A stretch of 64,000 nt of DNA from Pandoraea fibrosis (GCF_000807775.2 NZ_CP047385.1:1116001-1180000); one strand, 5' to 3'; positions 37,662 to 49,393 are shown, counted from the stretch's first letter. Made by a program: numbers and translations. Notes: generated by a model not told the origin, from the letters alone.

Positions 37662-37865
37662 TCCGCTTCTTTCGCTAAAACCGGTCTTTGGTTTCGCAAG
37701 GGAGTGGATGGCTTCCTGAGTCGGATTCGTATCCTCTACGGGTCAGGTGAAGGTAGCAAGGTTGTCCACTTTTGAACGACTCAACCCAAACGGCACCCTT
37801 TGGTGCTGACGGGGACCAAGACTGACCGACGCGTATGTGTCGGATTAAGTTGGGAAGATAACACC
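37662..37865 (+). other. Leader region of about 200 nt before rplN
   Basis: No credible protein is encoded here. Small stems such as CCGAC / GTCGG (near 37826-37843) and GGCACC / GGTGCT (near 37792-37806) are visible. The length is unusual for a ribosomal operon leader without a function, so it is a candidate for feedback control by an encoded protein. Confidence 0.45.
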
Positions 37866-38234
37866 ATGATTCAAACTGAAACCCGGCTCGAAGTAGCCGA
37901 CAACACCGGTGCGCGCGAAGTGATGTGCATCAAGGTGCTGGGCGGCTCCAAGCGTCGCTACGCCGGCATTGGCGACATCATCAAGGTCAGCGTGAAAGAT
38001 GCTGCCCCGCGTGGTCGCGTCAAGAAGGGCGAAATCTATAACGCAGTGGTCGTGCGCACCGCCAAGGGCGTGCGTCGCCAGGACGGCTCGCTGGTCAAAT
38101 TCGACGGCAACGCCGCCGTGCTGCTTAACACCAAGCTCGAGCCGATCGGCACCCGTATCTTCGGGCCGGTTACGCGTGAACTGCGTACCGAACGCTTCAT
38201 GAAGATCGTGTCGCTGGCCCCGGAAGTGCTGTAA
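37866..38234 (+). CDS. rplN: 50S ribosomal protein L14
   Basis: L14 forms a subunit bridge with 16S RNA. It has 122 residues from [40 protein letters not shown] and [10 protein letters not shown] are typical. First gene of the spc operon. Confidence 0.98.
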   Translation: MIQTETRLEVADNTGAREVMCIKVLGGSKRRYAGIGDIIKVSVKDAAPRGRVKKGEIYNAVVVRTAKGVRRQDGSLVKFDGNAAVLLNTKLEPIGTRIFGPVTRELRTERFMKIVSLAPEVL

Positions 38235-38245
38235 GGAGCCGACAC

Positions 38246-38557
38246 ATGAACAAGATTCGCAAGGGTGACCAGGTCATCGTGCTGACGGGTAAGGACAAGG
38301 CCAAGCGTGGCACGGTCCTGGCCGTTGATGGCGACAAGTTGGTCGTCGAGGGCGTGAACGTTGCTAAGAAGCACGTCAAGCCGAACCCGATGAAGGGCAC
38401 GCAAGGTGGCGTGGTCGACAAGACGATGCCGATCCACGTTTCGAACGTGGCGCTGGTGGATGCCAATGGCAAGCCGTCGCGTGTGGGCATCAAGGTCGAA
38501 GACGGCAAGAAGGTCCGCTTCCTCAAGACGACCGGTGCTACGGTCGTCGGTGCCTAA
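38246..38557 (+). CDS. rplX: 50S ribosomal protein L24
   Basis: L24 is an early assembly initiator of the 50S. It has 103 residues with the KOW motif [19 protein letters not shown]. It follows rplN by 11 bp with AAGGAG before the ATG. Confidence 0.97.
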   Translation: MNKIRKGDQVIVLTGKDKAKRGTVLAVDGDKLVVEGVNVAKKHVKPNPMKGTQGGVVDKTMPIHVSNVALVDANGKPSRVGIKVEDGKKVRFLKTTGATVVGA

Positions 38558-38575
38558 TCGCAGGGAGTATAGATA

Positions 38576-39115
38576 ATGGCCCGTTTGCAAGAATTCTATA
38601 AGGACAAAGTTGTCGCCGAGCTGACTAAGCAGTTCGGTTACAAGTCTGTCATGGAAGTGCCGCGCATCACCAAGATCACCCTGAACATGGGCCTTGGTCA
38701 AGCCGTTGCTGACAAGAAGATCATTGAGCACGCCGTTGGCGACCTGACGAAAATTGCCGGTCAAAAGCCGGTGGTGACGAAGGCTCGCAAGGCTATCGCC
38801 GGTTTCAAGATCCGCGAAGGTTACCCGATCGGTACGATGGTGACGCTGCGCGGTGAACGTATGTTCGAATTCCTGGATCGTTTCATCACCGTGGCTCTGC
38901 CGCGCGTGCGTGACTTCCGTGGTATTTCGGGTCGTGCGTTCGACGGTCGTGGCAACTACAACATCGGTGTGAAGGAACAGATCATCTTCCCCGAAATCGA
39001 GTACGACAAAATCGACGCACTGCGTGGTCTGAATATCAGCATCACGACGACTGCGAAGACTGACGAAGAAGCCAAGGCTCTTCTGTCGGCGTTCAAATTC
39101 CCGTTCCGTAACTGA
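38576..39115 (+). CDS. rplE: 50S ribosomal protein L5
   Basis: L5 binds 5S RNA in the central protuberance. It has 179 residues: [38 protein letters not shown] and [18 protein letters not shown]. In E. coli S8 represses the operon at the start of this gene; that structure was not verified here. Confidence 0.98.
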   Translation: MARLQEFYKDKVVAELTKQFGYKSVMEVPRITKITLNMGLGQAVADKKIIEHAVGDLTKIAGQKPVVTKARKAIAGFKIREGYPIGTMVTLRGERMFEFLDRFITVALPRVRDFRGISGRAFDGRGNYNIGVKEQIIFPEIEYDKIDALRGLNISITTTAKTDEEAKALLSAFKFPFRN

Positions 39116-39122
39116 GGTAATC

Positions 39123-39428
39123 GTGGCTAAACTGGCACTTATCGAACGCGAAAAGAAACGCGCCCGTCTGGCGCAGAAATTTTCTGCCAAGCGCGCCGCC
39201 CTCAAAGCGACCATCGAAGACACCAGCAAGTCGGAAGACGAGCGTTATGAAGCACGCCTGGCGCTGCAACAGCTGCCGCGTAACGCAAACCCGACGCGTC
39301 AACGCAATCGTTGCGACCTGACCGGCCGTCCGCGCGGAACCTTCCGCAAATTCGGCCTGGCCCGTAACAAGATCCGTGAAATCGCCTTCCGTGGCGAAAT
39401 CCCGGGCGTGACCAAAGCAAGCTGGTAA
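39123..39428 (+). CDS. rpsN: 30S ribosomal protein S14, zinc-free form
   Basis: S14 belongs to the 30S head. It has 101 residues, the long form without the CxxC zinc pairs (only [17 protein letters not shown] remains in the motif region). It starts with GTG-adjacent sequence 7 bp after rplE and precedes rpsH by 13 bp. Confidence 0.97.
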   Translation: MAKLALIEREKKRARLAQKFSAKRAALKATIEDTSKSEDERYEARLALQQLPRNANPTRQRNRCDLTGRPRGTFRKFGLARNKIREIAFRGEIPGVTKASW

Positions 39429-39441
39429 TAGGAGAAGCACC

Positions 39442-39837
39442 ATGAGCATGAGCGATCCTATCGCCGATATGCTGACTCGCATCCGCAACGCTCAGATGGT
39501 TGAGAAGGCATCGGTCAAGATGCCCTCGTCCAAGCTGAAGGTCTCGATCGCCAAGGTCCTCAAGGACGAAGGTTACATCGAAGACTTCGCGGTTGAAGCA
39601 GAAGAAACGAAGCCGGTGCTGAACATTGCACTGAAGTACTACGCTGGCCGTCCTGTGATTGAGCGCCTCGAGCGCGTGTCGCGTCCGGGTCTGCGTGTGT
39701 ACAAGAGCCGCAACGACATCCCGCAGGTTATGAATGGCCTCGGCGTTGCTATCGTCTCGACCCCGAAGGGCGTGATGACCGATCGCAAAGCACGCGCCAC
39801 CGGCGTGGGCGGCGAAGTCATCTGCTACGTCGCCTAA
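39442..39837 (+). CDS. rpsH: 30S ribosomal protein S8
   Basis: S8 is a primary binder of the 16S central domain and the spc-operon repressor in E. coli. It has 131 residues: [19 protein letters not shown] and [27 protein letters not shown] precedes the ATG. Confidence 0.98.
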   Translation: MSMSDPIADMLTRIRNAQMVEKASVKMPSSKLKVSIAKVLKDEGYIEDFAVEAEETKPVLNIALKYYAGRPVIERLERVSRPGLRVYKSRNDIPQVMNGLGVAIVSTPKGVMTDRKARATGVGGEVICYVA

Positions 39838-39852
39838 CCGAGGAGAGTTGAA

Positions 39853-40386
39853 ATGTCTCGAGTAGGTAAGAGTCCCATTGCACTGCCGAAGGGCGTTGAA
39901 GCAACGCTGGCTGGCAATGTGCTGACGGTCAAGGGCGCCCTGGGTTCGTTGACCCGCGGCATCAATCCCCTTGTGATCGTCAAGATCGAAGACGGCACCG
40001 TCACCTTCGCCCCGGCCGATGAAAGCCGCGAAGCGAATGCGCTGTACGGTACGGAACGGGCGCTGGTCAACAATATGGTGACCGGCGTGAGCAAGGGTTT
40101 CGAAAAGAAACTGCAACTCGTTGGCGTGGGTTACCGTGCCAAGGCTGAAGGTAACAACCTGAAGCTCGAGCTGGGTTTCTCGCACGATGTTGTGCATGCC
40201 ATGCCGGAAGGCGTGAAAGCAGAGACCCCGACGCAGACGGAGATCATCATCAAAGGCGTTGATAAGCAACGCATCGGACAAGTGGCTGCGGAAGTTCGCG
40301 GTTACCGTCCGCCCGAGCCCTACAAGGGTAAGGGCGTCCGCTATGCGGACGAGGTGGTGATCCTCAAGGAAACCAAGAAGAAGTAA
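39853..40386 (+). CDS. rplF: 50S ribosomal protein L6
   Basis: L6 lies near the factor-binding site. It has 177 residues in two similar domains: [17 protein letters not shown] at the start and the conserved [16 protein letters not shown] near the end. Confidence 0.98.
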   Translation: MSRVGKSPIALPKGVEATLAGNVLTVKGALGSLTRGINPLVIVKIEDGTVTFAPADESREANALYGTERALVNNMVTGVSKGFEKKLQLVGVGYRAKAEGNNLKLELGFSHDVVHAMPEGVKAETPTQTEIIIKGVDKQRIGQVAAEVRGYRPPEPYKGKGVRYADEVVILKETKKK

Positions 40387-40397
40387 GGGTGCGAAAC

Positions 40398-40763
40398 ATG
40401 GACAAGAAACAATCACGTGTGCGCCGCGCTCGCCAGACTCGTATCAAGCTGGCAGCTCAGAAGGTGCATCGCCTTTCCGTGCATCGCACCAACGTGCACA
40501 TTTACGCGCAAGTTTTCTCGGAAGACGGCACGCAAGTGCTGGCCAGCGCTTCGACGCTGGAAGCCGAAGTGCGCAAGGAACTGGGCGACAAGGAAGGCAA
40601 GGGTGGCAACGCTGCCGCTGCAGCGCTGATCGGCCGTCGTATCGCCGAAAAGGCGAAGGCTGCCGGCATCGAGAGCGTTGCTTTCGACCGCTCGGGCTTC
40701 CGCTATCACGGTCGCGTTAAGGCTCTCGCCGACGCTGCCCGTGAAGCCGGCCTCAAGTTCTAA
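40398..40763 (+). CDS. rplR: 50S ribosomal protein L18
   Basis: L18 binds 5S RNA with L5. It has 121 residues from [15 protein letters not shown]; a start 9 bp upstream in frame is less likely. [20 protein letters not shown] is the conserved C-terminal block. Confidence 0.97.
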   Translation: MDKKQSRVRRARQTRIKLAAQKVHRLSVHRTNVHIYAQVFSEDGTQVLASASTLEAEVRKELGDKEGKGGNAAAAALIGRRIAEKAKAAGIESVAFDRSGFRYHGRVKALADAAREAGLKF

Positions 40764-40776
40764 GTAAGGATCCGTC

Positions 40777-41295
40777 ATGGCAAAGATGCAAGCGAAAGTT
40801 CAGGCTGACGAACGCGACGACGGCCTTCGCGAGAAGATGATCGCGGTCAACCGTGTCACGAAGGTTGTGAAGGGTGGTCGTATTCTCGGTTTTGCCGCGT
40901 TGACCGTGGTTGGTGACGGCGATGGCCGCATCGGCATGGGCAAGGGCAAGGCGAAGGAAGTGCCGGTTGCCGTTCAAAAGGCAATGGAACAAGCCCGCCG
41001 CAACATGTTCAAGGTGCCCCTCAAGAACGGCACCCTGCAACACAACGTTCTCGGCCAGCATGGCGCCTCGCGCGTCCTGATGTCGCCGGCGAAGGACGGT
41101 ACCGGTGTTATCGCCGGTGGCCCGATGCGCGCGGTGTTCGAGGTGATGGGCGTGACCAACGTGGTGACGAAGAGCCTTGGCTCGACGAACCCGTACAACC
41201 TGGTCCGCGCCACGCTCGACGGCCTGAAGAAACAATCGACTCCTGCTGACATCGCCGCCAAGCGTGGCAAGTCGGTGGAAGAGATCCTCGGCTAA
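40777..41295 (+). CDS. rpsE: 30S ribosomal protein S5
   Basis: S5 affects decoding accuracy and mRNA unwinding. It has 172 residues: [21 protein letters not shown] and the [19 protein letters not shown] block. The spectinomycin-contact loop (VTKVVKGGR) looks wild type. Confidence 0.98.
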   Translation: MAKMQAKVQADERDDGLREKMIAVNRVTKVVKGGRILGFAALTVVGDGDGRIGMGKGKAKEVPVAVQKAMEQARRNMFKVPLKNGTLQHNVLGQHGASRVLMSPAKDGTGVIAGGPMRAVFEVMGVTNVVTKSLGSTNPYNLVRATLDGLKKQSTPADIAAKRGKSVEEILG

Positions 41296-41306
41296 GGGTG
41301 ATCAAT

Positions 41307-41489
41307 ATGTCGCAGCAAACTGTGAAAGTTAAGCTGGTCAAGAGCCTGATCGGTACGCGTGAAGAACACCGCGCGACCGTCAAGGGCCTGGGCCTGCGTC
41401 GCCTCAATTCGGTCAGCGAGTTGCAGGATACGCCCGCTGTGCGGGGCATGATCAACAAGGTCTCGTACCTTGTGAAGATCGTCGACTGA
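41307..41489 (+). CDS. rpmD: 50S ribosomal protein L30
   Basis: A 60-residue protein from the ATG of [36 protein letters not shown] is diagnostic. An in-frame ATG 9 bp upstream overlaps the rpsE ribosome-site spacing and is less likely. Confidence 0.96.
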   Translation: MSQQTVKVKLVKSLIGTREEHRATVKGLGLRRLNSVSELQDTPAVRGMINKVSYLVKIVD

Positions 41490-41500
41490 GCGAGGGCAAA

Positions 41501-41935
41501 ATGGAATTGAATTCGATTAAGCCGGCAGAAGGCGCCAAGCACGCCAAGCGCCGCGTTGGCCGTGGCATCGGTTCGGGTCTGGGTAAAACCGCCGGCCGTG
41601 GTCACAAGGGTCAGAAGTCGCGTTCGGGCGGCTTCCACAAGGTGGGCTTCGAAGGCGGTCAAATGCCGCTGCAACGTCGTCTGCCGAAGCGTGGTTTCAA
41701 GTCGCTGACGCGTCGTTTCGTGGGCGAAGTTCGCCTGGCCGACCTGAACAACCTGCCGGTCGACGAGATCGATCTGTTGGTTCTGAAGCAGGCTGGTCTG
41801 GTGAGCGAGCTGTCGCTGTCGGCCAAGATCATCGCCTCGGGCGAGATCACCCGCAAAGTCGTTGTGAAGGGTCTGGGCGTCACCAAGGGTGCGCTCACCG
41901 CCATTCAAGCGGCTGGCGGTTCGGTTGCAGAGTAA
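41501..41935 (+). CDS. rplO: 50S ribosomal protein L15
   Basis: L15 is a late-assembly protein of the 50S. It has 144 residues with the Gly-rich N-terminus [20 protein letters not shown] and the [13 protein letters not shown] block. It is followed by secY after 23 bp. Confidence 0.98.
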   Translation: MELNSIKPAEGAKHAKRRVGRGIGSGLGKTAGRGHKGQKSRSGGFHKVGFEGGQMPLQRRLPKRGFKSLTRRFVGEVRLADLNNLPVDEIDLLVLKQAGLVSELSLSAKIIASGEITRKVVVKGLGVTKGALTAIQAAGGSVAE

Positions 41936-41958
41936 GTTAGGTCACCCCGGAGCCAGCA

Positions 41959-43296
<1,338 letters not shown>

Positions 43297-43308
43297 TGAT
43301 CCTGGATC

Positions 43309-43527
43309 ATGTCGAAAGACGACGTTATTCAAATGCAGGGTGAGGTACTTGAAAACCTCCCCAATGCCACCTTCCGGGTAAAGCTGGAAAATGGCCATGT
43401 AGTACTCGGACATATTTCCGGCAAGATGCGGATGCATTACATCCGCATTCTTCCCGGAGATAAGGTGACGGTAGAGTTGACGCCCTACGATCTGTCGCGT
43501 GCGCGGATCGTCTTCCGGGCGAAGTGA
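43309..43527 (+). CDS. infA: Translation initiation factor IF-1
   Basis: IF-1 occupies the A site during initiation. It has 72 residues with the OB fold: [43 protein letters not shown]. Its place between secY and rpmJ is typical of betaproteobacteria and differs from E. coli. Confidence 0.97.
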   Translation: MSKDDVIQMQGEVLENLPNATFRVKLENGHVVLGHISGKMRMHYIRILPGDKVTVELTPYDLSRARIVFRAK

Positions 43528-43546
43528 TTAGAGAGAGGGAATTGTC

Positions 43547-43663
43547 ATGAAAGTTTTGGCATCTGTTAAGTGCATCTGCCGCAATTGCAAGTTTGTGAAG
43601 CGCAAAGGCGTGCTGCGCGTGATCTGCAGTTCGGATCCGCGCCACAAGCAACGTCAGGGCTAA
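43547..43663 (+). CDS. rpmJ: 50S ribosomal protein L36, zinc-binding form
   Basis: A 38-residue protein read directly from the sequence: [20 protein letters not shown], then [18 protein letters not shown]. The zinc ligands C11, C14, C27 and H33 are present, so this is the C+ form. GAGAGAGGGA precedes the ATG. It closes the spc cluster before rpsM. Confidence 0.96.
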   Translation: MKVLASVKCICRNCKFVKRKGVLRVICSSDPRHKQRQG

Positions 43664-43698
43664 TCGGCCTTTAACGCTATTTAGTTGGGGAATTACGA

Positions 43699-44064
43699 AT
43701 GGCTCGTATCGCAGGGGTTAACATCCCGAACCACCAGCACACCGCTATCGGCCTGACGGCTATTTACGGTGTCGGCCGCACGCGCGCTCGCCAGATTTGC
43801 GAAGCCGCCGGTGTGCCGTTCTCGAAGAAGGTCAAGGACCTCGACGACGCTGATCTCGAAAAGCTGCGTGATCAAGTCGGTCAATTGACGGTTGAGGGTG
43901 ACCTGCGCCGTGAAGTGACGATGAACATCAAGCGCCTGATGGATCTGGGCTGCTATCGTGGCATGCGTCACCGCAAGGGCTTGCCGCTCCGCGGTCAGCG
44001 CACCCGTACCAATGCGCGTACCCGCAAGGGCCCGCGTAAGGCCGGCGTCTCGCTGAAGAAGTAA
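43699..44064 (+). CDS. rpsM: 30S ribosomal protein S13
   Basis: S13 contacts the P-site tRNA and forms bridges to the 50S. It has 121 residues: [20 protein letters not shown] and [19 protein letters not shown]. It starts the alpha operon genes, 35 bp after rpmJ. Confidence 0.98.
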   Translation: MARIAGVNIPNHQHTAIGLTAIYGVGRTRARQICEAAGVPFSKKVKDLDDADLEKLRDQVGQLTVEGDLRREVTMNIKRLMDLGCYRGMRHRKGLPLRGQRTRTNARTRKGPRKAGVSLKK

Positions 44065-44082
44065 CCAGAGGATAGGAAACTC

Positions 44083-44487
44083 ATGGCTAAGCAACAGAAC
44101 AACGCCGCTTCGCAGCGCGTTCGCAAAAAGGTCAAGAAGAGCGTTGCAGAAGGCGTCGTGCACGTCCACGCTTCGTTCAACAACACCATCATCACGATCA
44201 CCGATCGTCAGGGCAATGCGCTGGCATGGGCGACCTCGGGTGGCCAGGGCTTCAAGGGTTCGCGCAAGTCGACCCCGTTTGCTGCCCAGGTTGCTGCTGA
44301 GTCGGCTGGCCGCGTGGCACTGGAATACGGCGTGAAGAACCTGGAAGTTCGCATCAAGGGCCCGGGCCCGGGTCGCGAATCCGCGGTTCGTGCGCTGAAT
44401 GCGCTGGGTATCAAGATCACGGCCATCTCGGACGTGACGCCGGTCCCGCACAACGGCTGCCGCCCGCCGAAGCGTCGTCGTATCTAA
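44083..44487 (+). CDS. rpsK: 30S ribosomal protein S11
   Basis: S11 forms part of the mRNA exit platform. It has 134 residues: [20 protein letters not shown] and the C-terminal [17 protein letters not shown]. Confidence 0.98.
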   Translation: MAKQQNNAASQRVRKKVKKSVAEGVVHVHASFNNTIITITDRQGNALAWATSGGQGFKGSRKSTPFAAQVAAESAGRVALEYGVKNLEVRIKGPGPGRESAVRALNALGIKITAISDVTPVPHNGCRPPKRRRI

Positions 44488-44637
44488 GACGCTTCAAAAT
44501 CCTGCTATAATCGCGGGTTCGCGCACGGTCTCGGCCGTGCGCGTAGCAATTTCTAAGACCACCGTCCGGTACATTGGTACCGGACTTGCGTAGTGGACAA
44601 AGTTCGCTGCGTCAAATTTTGAGATAAAGGAACAACC
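44488..44637 (+). promoter_or_regulatory. rpsK-rpsD intergenic leader with TATAAT and two hairpins
   Basis: The 150-bp gap is unusually long for this operon. It contains TATAAT (44506-44511) without a good -35. One hairpin is GCGCACGG / CCGTGCGC (44521-44542). Another is a perfect 9-bp hairpin GTCCGGTAC / GTACCGGAC with an ATTG loop (44564-44585). S4, encoded next, is the alpha-operon repressor in E. coli, so this may be its binding leader. Confidence 0.5.
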
Positions 44638-45261
44638 GTGGCACGTTATATCGGCCCGAAGGCCAAACTCTCCCGTCGTGAAGGTACCGACCTCTTCCTG
44701 AAGAGCGCACGCCGCTCGCTCGCCGACAAGTGCAAGCTGGATAGCAAGCCGGGTCAGCATGGCCGCACCTCGGGTGCTCGCACGTCCGACTACGGCAACC
44801 AACTGCGCGAAAAGCAGAAGGTCAAGCGTATTTACGGCGTGCTTGAGCGTCAGTTCCGTCGTTATTTCGCGGAAGCCGACCGTCTCAAGGGCAACACGGG
44901 TGAAAACCTGTTGCAAGTGCTCGAGTCGCGCCTCGACAACGTCGTGTACCGCATGGGCTTTGGTTCGACGCGCGCCGAAGCGCGCCAGCTGGTCGGCCAC
45001 AAGGCGATCGTGCTGAACGGTGTTGTTTCGAACATCCCGTCGATCAAGGTCAAGGCCGGTGACGTGATCACCGTGCGCGAAAAGGCCAAGAAGCAAGTGC
45101 GTATTCAAGAATCGCTGTCGCTGGCTGAGCAAGTCGGTTTCCCGATCTGGGTTTCGGTTGACGCCAAGAAGATGGAAGGCACTTTCAAGGCACTGCCGGA
45201 ACGTAGCGATATCGCGGGCGACATCAACGAAAGCCTGATCGTCGAATTGTATTCGCGTTAA
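44638..45261 (+). CDS. rpsD: 30S ribosomal protein S4
   Basis: S4 nucleates 16S assembly and is an autoregulator. It has 207 residues and starts with GTG after [27 protein letters not shown] and [20 protein letters not shown] (the S4 RNA-binding domain) are clear. In contrast to E. coli, a long structured gap precedes it. Confidence 0.98.
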   Translation: MARYIGPKAKLSRREGTDLFLKSARRSLADKCKLDSKPGQHGRTSGARTSDYGNQLREKQKVKRIYGVLERQFRRYFAEADRLKGNTGENLLQVLESRLDNVVYRMGFGSTRAEARQLVGHKAIVLNGVVSNIPSIKVKAGDVITVREKAKKQVRIQESLSLAEQVGFPIWVSVDAKKMEGTFKALPERSDIAGDINESLIVELYSR

Positions 45262-45363
45262 TCCGTATGCTGACGCGCCTCACGGCGCGTTTTGCGTTCC
45301 GTGCAGGTTGTCACCCATCAGCCTTATCGGTGTAACGAGCCGAGGGTATTGAAAAGGAAACCT

Positions 45364-46341
45364 ATGCAAACCAGTTTGTTGAAGCCCAAGATTATCGCGG
45401 TTGAGCCGGTCGGTGAGCATCACGCCAAAGTCGTGATGGAGCCGTTCGAACGTGGCTACGGCCACACCTTGGGCAACGCGCTTCGCCGCGTGCTGTTGTC
45501 GTCGATGGTGGGCTACGCGCCGACCGAAGTGACGATCGCCGGCGTTGTGCATGAATACTCCACCATCGACGGTGTCCAGGAAGATGTCGTCAACTTCCTG
45601 CTGAACCTGAAGGGTGTCGTGTTCAAGCTGCATAACCGTGACGAAGTCACCGTTACGCTGCGCAAGGATGGTGAAGGTGTGGTGCGCGCTTCGGATATCG
45701 AAGTGCCGCATGATGTGGAACTGATCAACCCCGATCACGTGATCGCGCATCTGGCCAAGGGCGGCAAGCTCGACGTTCAGATCAAGATCGAAAAGGGTCG
45801 TGGTTATGTCCCGGGTAACGTGCGCCGTTATGGCGATGACTCGGCCAAGGTGATTGGCCGTATCGTCCTCGACGCGTCGTTCTCGCCGGTCAAGCGTGTG
45901 AGCTATGCGGTCGAATCGGCCCGCGTGGAACAGCGCACGGACCTGGACAAGCTCGTGATGAACATCGAAACCAACGGTGTGGTGTCGCCGGAAGAAGCGA
46001 TCCGTCAATCGGCTCGCATCCTCGTCGACCAACTGTCGGTGTTCGCTGCGCTGGAAGGCACGGAAGCCGCCAGCGAAGCGCCGTCGCGTGCGCCGCAGAT
46101 CGATCCGATCCTGCTGCGTCCGGTGGACGATCTCGAGTTGACGGTGCGTTCGGCCAACTGCCTGAAGGCCGAAAACATCTACTACATCGGCGACCTGATC
46201 CAGCGTACCGAGAACGAATTGCTCAAGACCCCGAATCTGGGTCGCAAGTCGCTCAACGAGATCAAGGAAGTGCTTGCCTCGCGTGGTCTCACGCTGGGCA
46301 TGAAGCTCGAAAACTGGCCGCCGGCTGGTCTCGAGAAGTAA
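45364..46341 (+). CDS. rpoA: RNA polymerase alpha subunit
   Basis: Alpha dimerises to start polymerase assembly and binds UP elements and activators. It has 325 residues from [15 protein letters not shown]. The N-terminal domain includes [20 protein letters not shown]. After a linker (about 232-245) comes the C-terminal domain with [20 protein letters not shown] and [19 protein letters not shown]. Confidence 0.98.
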   Translation: MQTSLLKPKIIAVEPVGEHHAKVVMEPFERGYGHTLGNALRRVLLSSMVGYAPTEVTIAGVVHEYSTIDGVQEDVVNFLLNLKGVVFKLHNRDEVTVTLRKDGEGVVRASDIEVPHDVELINPDHVIAHLAKGGKLDVQIKIEKGRGYVPGNVRRYGDDSAKVIGRIVLDASFSPVKRVSYAVESARVEQRTDLDKLVMNIETNGVVSPEEAIRQSARILVDQLSVFAALEGTEAASEAPSRAPQIDPILLRPVDDLELTVRSANCLKAENIYYIGDLIQRTENELLKTPNLGRKSLNEIKEVLASRGLTLGMKLENWPPAGLEK

Positions 46342-46350
46342 GGTGTGATG

Positions 46351-46376
46351 ACATGGCCGCCTTCGGGTGGCCATGT
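46351..46376 (+). other. Hairpin between rpoA and rplQ
   Basis: ACATGGCC pairs with GGCCATGT around a 10-nt loop, starting 10 bp after rpoA. It has no T tract, so it may modulate rather than end transcription into rplQ (155-bp gap). Confidence 0.5.
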
Positions 46377-46496
46377 TGCTACGTAAGTGCGGCGCGTCGG
46401 AATGTTCCGATACGGCCGATAGCGAAGGTACCGGCCCGCGGTGTTTGTCACCGATAGAAGAGCTAGGTCGAAAACTCTGTTTAAAGGAAAGTTGAA

Positions 46497-46889
46497 ATGC
46501 GTCACCGTCATGGTCTGCGTAAACTGAACCGTACCAGCAGCCACCGTCTGGCAATGCTGCGTAACATGTCGAACTCGTTGATCCAGCACGAAGCGATCAA
46601 GACCACGCTGCCGAAGGCTAAGGAACTACGTAAGGTCGTCGAGCCCCTCATCACGCTTGGTAAGAAGGACTCGGTCGCCAACCGTCGTCTGGCGTTCAAC
46701 CGCCTGCGCGATCGCGAAATGGTCACCAAGCTGTTCAACGAACTGGGCCCGCGCTTTGCGAACCGCCCGGGTGGCTACCTGCGTATCCTGAAGATGGGTT
46801 TCCGCGTGGGCGACAATGCACCGATGGCTTTCGTCGAACTGCTGGACCGTCCGGAAGTCGACACGGAAGCGCCGGAAGTCGCTGAGTAA
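46497..46889 (+). CDS. rplQ: 50S ribosomal protein L17
   Basis: L17 lies beside the tunnel exit. It has 130 residues: [20 protein letters not shown] and the [20 protein letters not shown] block. GGAAAG precedes the ATG. Last gene of the alpha operon. Confidence 0.98.
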   Translation: MRHRHGLRKLNRTSSHRLAMLRNMSNSLIQHEAIKTTLPKAKELRKVVEPLITLGKKDSVANRRLAFNRLRDREMVTKLFNELGPRFANRPGGYLRILKMGFRVGDNAPMAFVELLDRPEVDTEAPEVAE

Positions 46890-46933
46890 GCGATTCGCGC
46901 AACGGTCTTTTCAAGATCGTCAGTCGTAAGAAA

Positions 46934-46960
46934 AAGCCAGGTCACTGACCTGGCTTTTTT
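46934..46960 (+). terminator. Rho-independent terminator of the alpha operon
   Basis: A perfect 10-bp stem AAGCCAGGTC / GACCTGGCTT with a 3-nt loop, followed by TTTT, 45 bp after rplQ. Confidence 0.94.
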
Positions 46961-47082
46961 GTTTTGAGGTGTTGTCCGAAGCCGTGACGGCATCGGTCCG
47001 AAAATCACGGGTTGATGACGCACGTTTCATGGCCTCGGTGTACAGTGAACAATCCTCACGTTTGAACGGTCTATCGCACACC

Positions 47083-47415
47083 ATGGATGCCCTTCTTATC
47101 GTCATGACGACGTTTCCCGACGAGGCCAGCGCCGAAGCGGCGATCGACGGCATGCTCGCCGAGCAGTTGGCGGCGTGTGTGCAGCAAATGGCGCCGGTGC
47201 GCTCAAGTTATCGCTGGCAAGGAAAGCGCGAGACGAGTGTGGAAGTGCCACTCATGATCAAGACGACTGCCGCGCGTTATGGCGCGCTTGAGCAGTACAT
47301 CAAAGCACATCATCCGTACGACGTACCCGAAATCGTTGCATGGCCAGCTACTGCGGCGTTGCCTGCCTATGCTCGTTGGGTCGAAGACGAGACCCGGGGG
47401 AAACTGCATGTCTGA
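47083..47415 (+). CDS. cutA: Divalent-cation tolerance protein CutA
   Basis: A 110-residue trimeric CutA1 protein linked to copper and other metal tolerance. IVMTTFPDEASAEAAIDGML, SSYRWQGKRETSVEVPLMIK and HHPYDVPEIVAWPA are diagnostic. The start is the ATG of MDALLIVM; in-frame sequence upstream is not conserved in the family. Its stop overlaps the dsbD start by 8 nt, so the two are translationally coupled, as in the E. coli cutA-dsbD arrangement. Confidence 0.93.
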   Translation: MDALLIVMTTFPDEASAEAAIDGMLAEQLAACVQQMAPVRSSYRWQGKRETSVEVPLMIKTTAARYGALEQYIKAHHPYDVPEIVAWPATAALPAYARWVEDETRGKLHV

Positions 47416-49393
47416 GGCAATGAGCATGGTTGGGCCGCTGAACGTGAATACCATCGGTGAACAGAGGACATCGATACGACAACGCGTTGGGCGACTTTGG
47501 GCGCTGGCATGGCTGGCCGTGGCCCTTGCGCTTTCTCTGAGCGCGGGACATGCGCAAGCGGCCGACGATTTCCTCGATCCAGATGTCGCCTTCAAGGTGT
47601 CGAAGACGGAACAACCCGGGGCCGTTCTGCTGCATTTCGAGGTCGCCAAGGGGTATTACCTCTATCGCGAGCGATTTGCCTTCGCGGCGGACAACCCCGC
47701 TGTCACGCTCGGTACGCCAGTGTTTCCAAAGGGGGAGGTGAAGCACGACGAGACCTTCGGCAAGGACATGGAGGTCTATCACGAGCCCATCGACGTTCGT
47801 ATTCCCGTCAGTCAGGTGAACGGCCCGTTCACACTGAATGTCACCATGCAGGGTTGTGCGGACAAGGGGTTGTGTTATCCGCCAATGGACAAGCCGCTCA
47901 AGATTTCGGCGGCGGTCGGCGGTGCAGCGGGCGGTAGCTCCAGTGTGGGTTCCTCGGCCGGGGCAGCTACGCAAGCGTTGCTTGGCGGGGGCTCGCCGGC
48001 GTCCAGCAGTGCGCCTGTTGCCGCAGCGGTGCTGACAGCATCGTCTGCGGGTACGGCGAGTGGCTGGTTGTCGGCGCGAGAGGACTACAGCGAAGCAGAG
48101 CGCATCCTCTCCGGCGGCAGCTTTGCGCTGGCGTTGGGCATCTTCTTCGTGCTCGGTATTGGTCTGGCCTTTACGCCATGCGTATTGCCGATGGTGCCGA
48201 TCCTGCTATCGATCGTCGCCGGGCAAGAGGCCAGCCGCGGTAAGGCGATTCGTCTCGCTGTTGCGTATGTGCTCGGCATGGCTGTGGTGAACACTGTCAT
48301 CGGCGTTGCCGCGGGGTTACTGGGGCAAGGCCTCATCGCGTTCTTGCAAGCACCGTGGGTGTTGGCGCTGTTCGCCTTGCTGATGGTCATCCTGTCGTTG
48401 TCGATGTTCGGGATGTACGAGATTCAATTGCCGTCAGGATGGCGGGCGAGGATCGACGACGCCGCCCGCAAGCAGAAGTCCGGTCAATGGATCGGGGCTG
48501 CCATGATGGGGGTGCTCTCGGGGCTGATCGTCAGCCCGTGTGTGACGGCGCCGCTGGCCGCCGCGCTCGCCTTCATCGCAAAAACGGGGGACGCCGTTTT
48601 CGGCGGTGCAACGCTCTTTGCATTGTCTCTGGGGATGGGGTTGCCGCTCGTGATTCTTGCCGGTGGTGGTGGTGCGTTGCTGCCGCGGGCCGGGGCGTGG
48701 ATGGACGGTGTGAAGCGTTTCTTCGGTTTCCTGCTCCTCGGCGTCGCCCTGTGGATTATCCGGCCACTGCTGCCAACGCCAGTACTACTGTTGGGTGCGG
48801 GTGTTCTGCTATTGGTGGCGGCCACGTTCATGCGCGTCTTCGATACCTTGCCTGAAGGCGTGAGCGGCATGCGACGTCTTCTCAAGGGCCTTGGCGTTGC
48901 CGTCGCACTTCTCGGGGCTGTCGCGCTGGTGGGGGCCGCAGCGGGGGCGCGCGATCCGCTGGCGCCGTTGGCCGGATTGACGGCGGCTGCGTCCGGGAAC
49001 GCGACAGCGAGTGCTGCGGCCGTTGAGGGCGTCAGGTTTCAGCGCGTACGCAGTGTGGCGGAACTCGAACAGGTCGTAGCGACGGCCGGGCGTCCGGTGA
49101 TGTTCGATTTCTATGCAGACTGGTGCATCAGTTGTAAAGAGATGGAGCGATTCGTCTTCACGGATCCGAAGGTGAAAGCACGTCTCGATCAGATGGTGCT
49201 CGTGCAGGCGGACGTCACGGCGAACAATGCCGACGATCAGGCGCTGCTGAAGCGCTTCGGATTGTTTGGTCCGCCCGGCATCATCTTCTTCGACGGTGGC
49301 GGCAAGGAAGTGGCAGGTGCGCGTGTCATTGGCGCTCAGTCGGCAGAGCAGTTCCTGCGCAGCCTCGACAAGGCATACGGCCCGGCAGTCTGA
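47408..49393 (+). CDS. dsbD: Thiol:disulfide interchange protein DsbD
   Basis: An inner-membrane reductase that passes electrons from cytosolic thioredoxin to periplasmic thiols, including the cytochrome c maturation route encoded at 53-56 kb. It has 661 residues. The three cysteine pairs are visible: CADKGLCYPP in the periplasmic alpha domain, FTPCVLPM with SPCVTAPLAAAL in the eight-helix beta domain, and ADWCISCKEME in the C-terminal thioredoxin-like domain. A signal peptide ends near SAGHAQA. The first ATG lies inside cutA. Confidence 0.95.
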   Translation: MSEAMSMVGPLNVNTIGEQRTSIRQRVGRLWALAWLAVALALSLSAGHAQAADDFLDPDVAFKVSKTEQPGAVLLHFEVAKGYYLYRERFAFAADNPAVTLGTPVFPKGEVKHDETFGKDMEVYHEPIDVRIPVSQVNGPFTLNVTMQGCADKGLCYPPMDKPLKISAAVGGAAGGSSSVGSSAGAATQALLGGGSPASSSAPVAAAVLTASSAGTASGWLSAREDYSEAERILSGGSFALALGIFFVLGIGLAFTPCVLPMVPILLSIVAGQEASRGKAIRLAVAYVLGMAVVNTVIGVAAGLLGQGLIAFLQAPWVLALFALLMVILSLSMFGMYEIQLPSGWRARIDDAARKQKSGQWIGAAMMGVLSGLIVSPCVTAPLAAALAFIAKTGDAVFGGATLFALSLGMGLPLVILAGGGGALLPRAGAWMDGVKRFFGFLLLGVALWIIRPLLPTPVLLLGAGVLLLVAATFMRVFDTLPEGVSGMRRLLKGLGVAVALLGAVALVGAAAGARDPLAPLAGLTAAASGNATASAAAVEGVRFQRVRSVAELEQVVATAGRPVMFDFYADWCISCKEMERFVFTDPKVKARLDQMVLVQADVTANNADDQALLKRFGLFGPPGIIFFDGGGKEVAGARVIGAQSAEQFLRSLDKAYGPAV

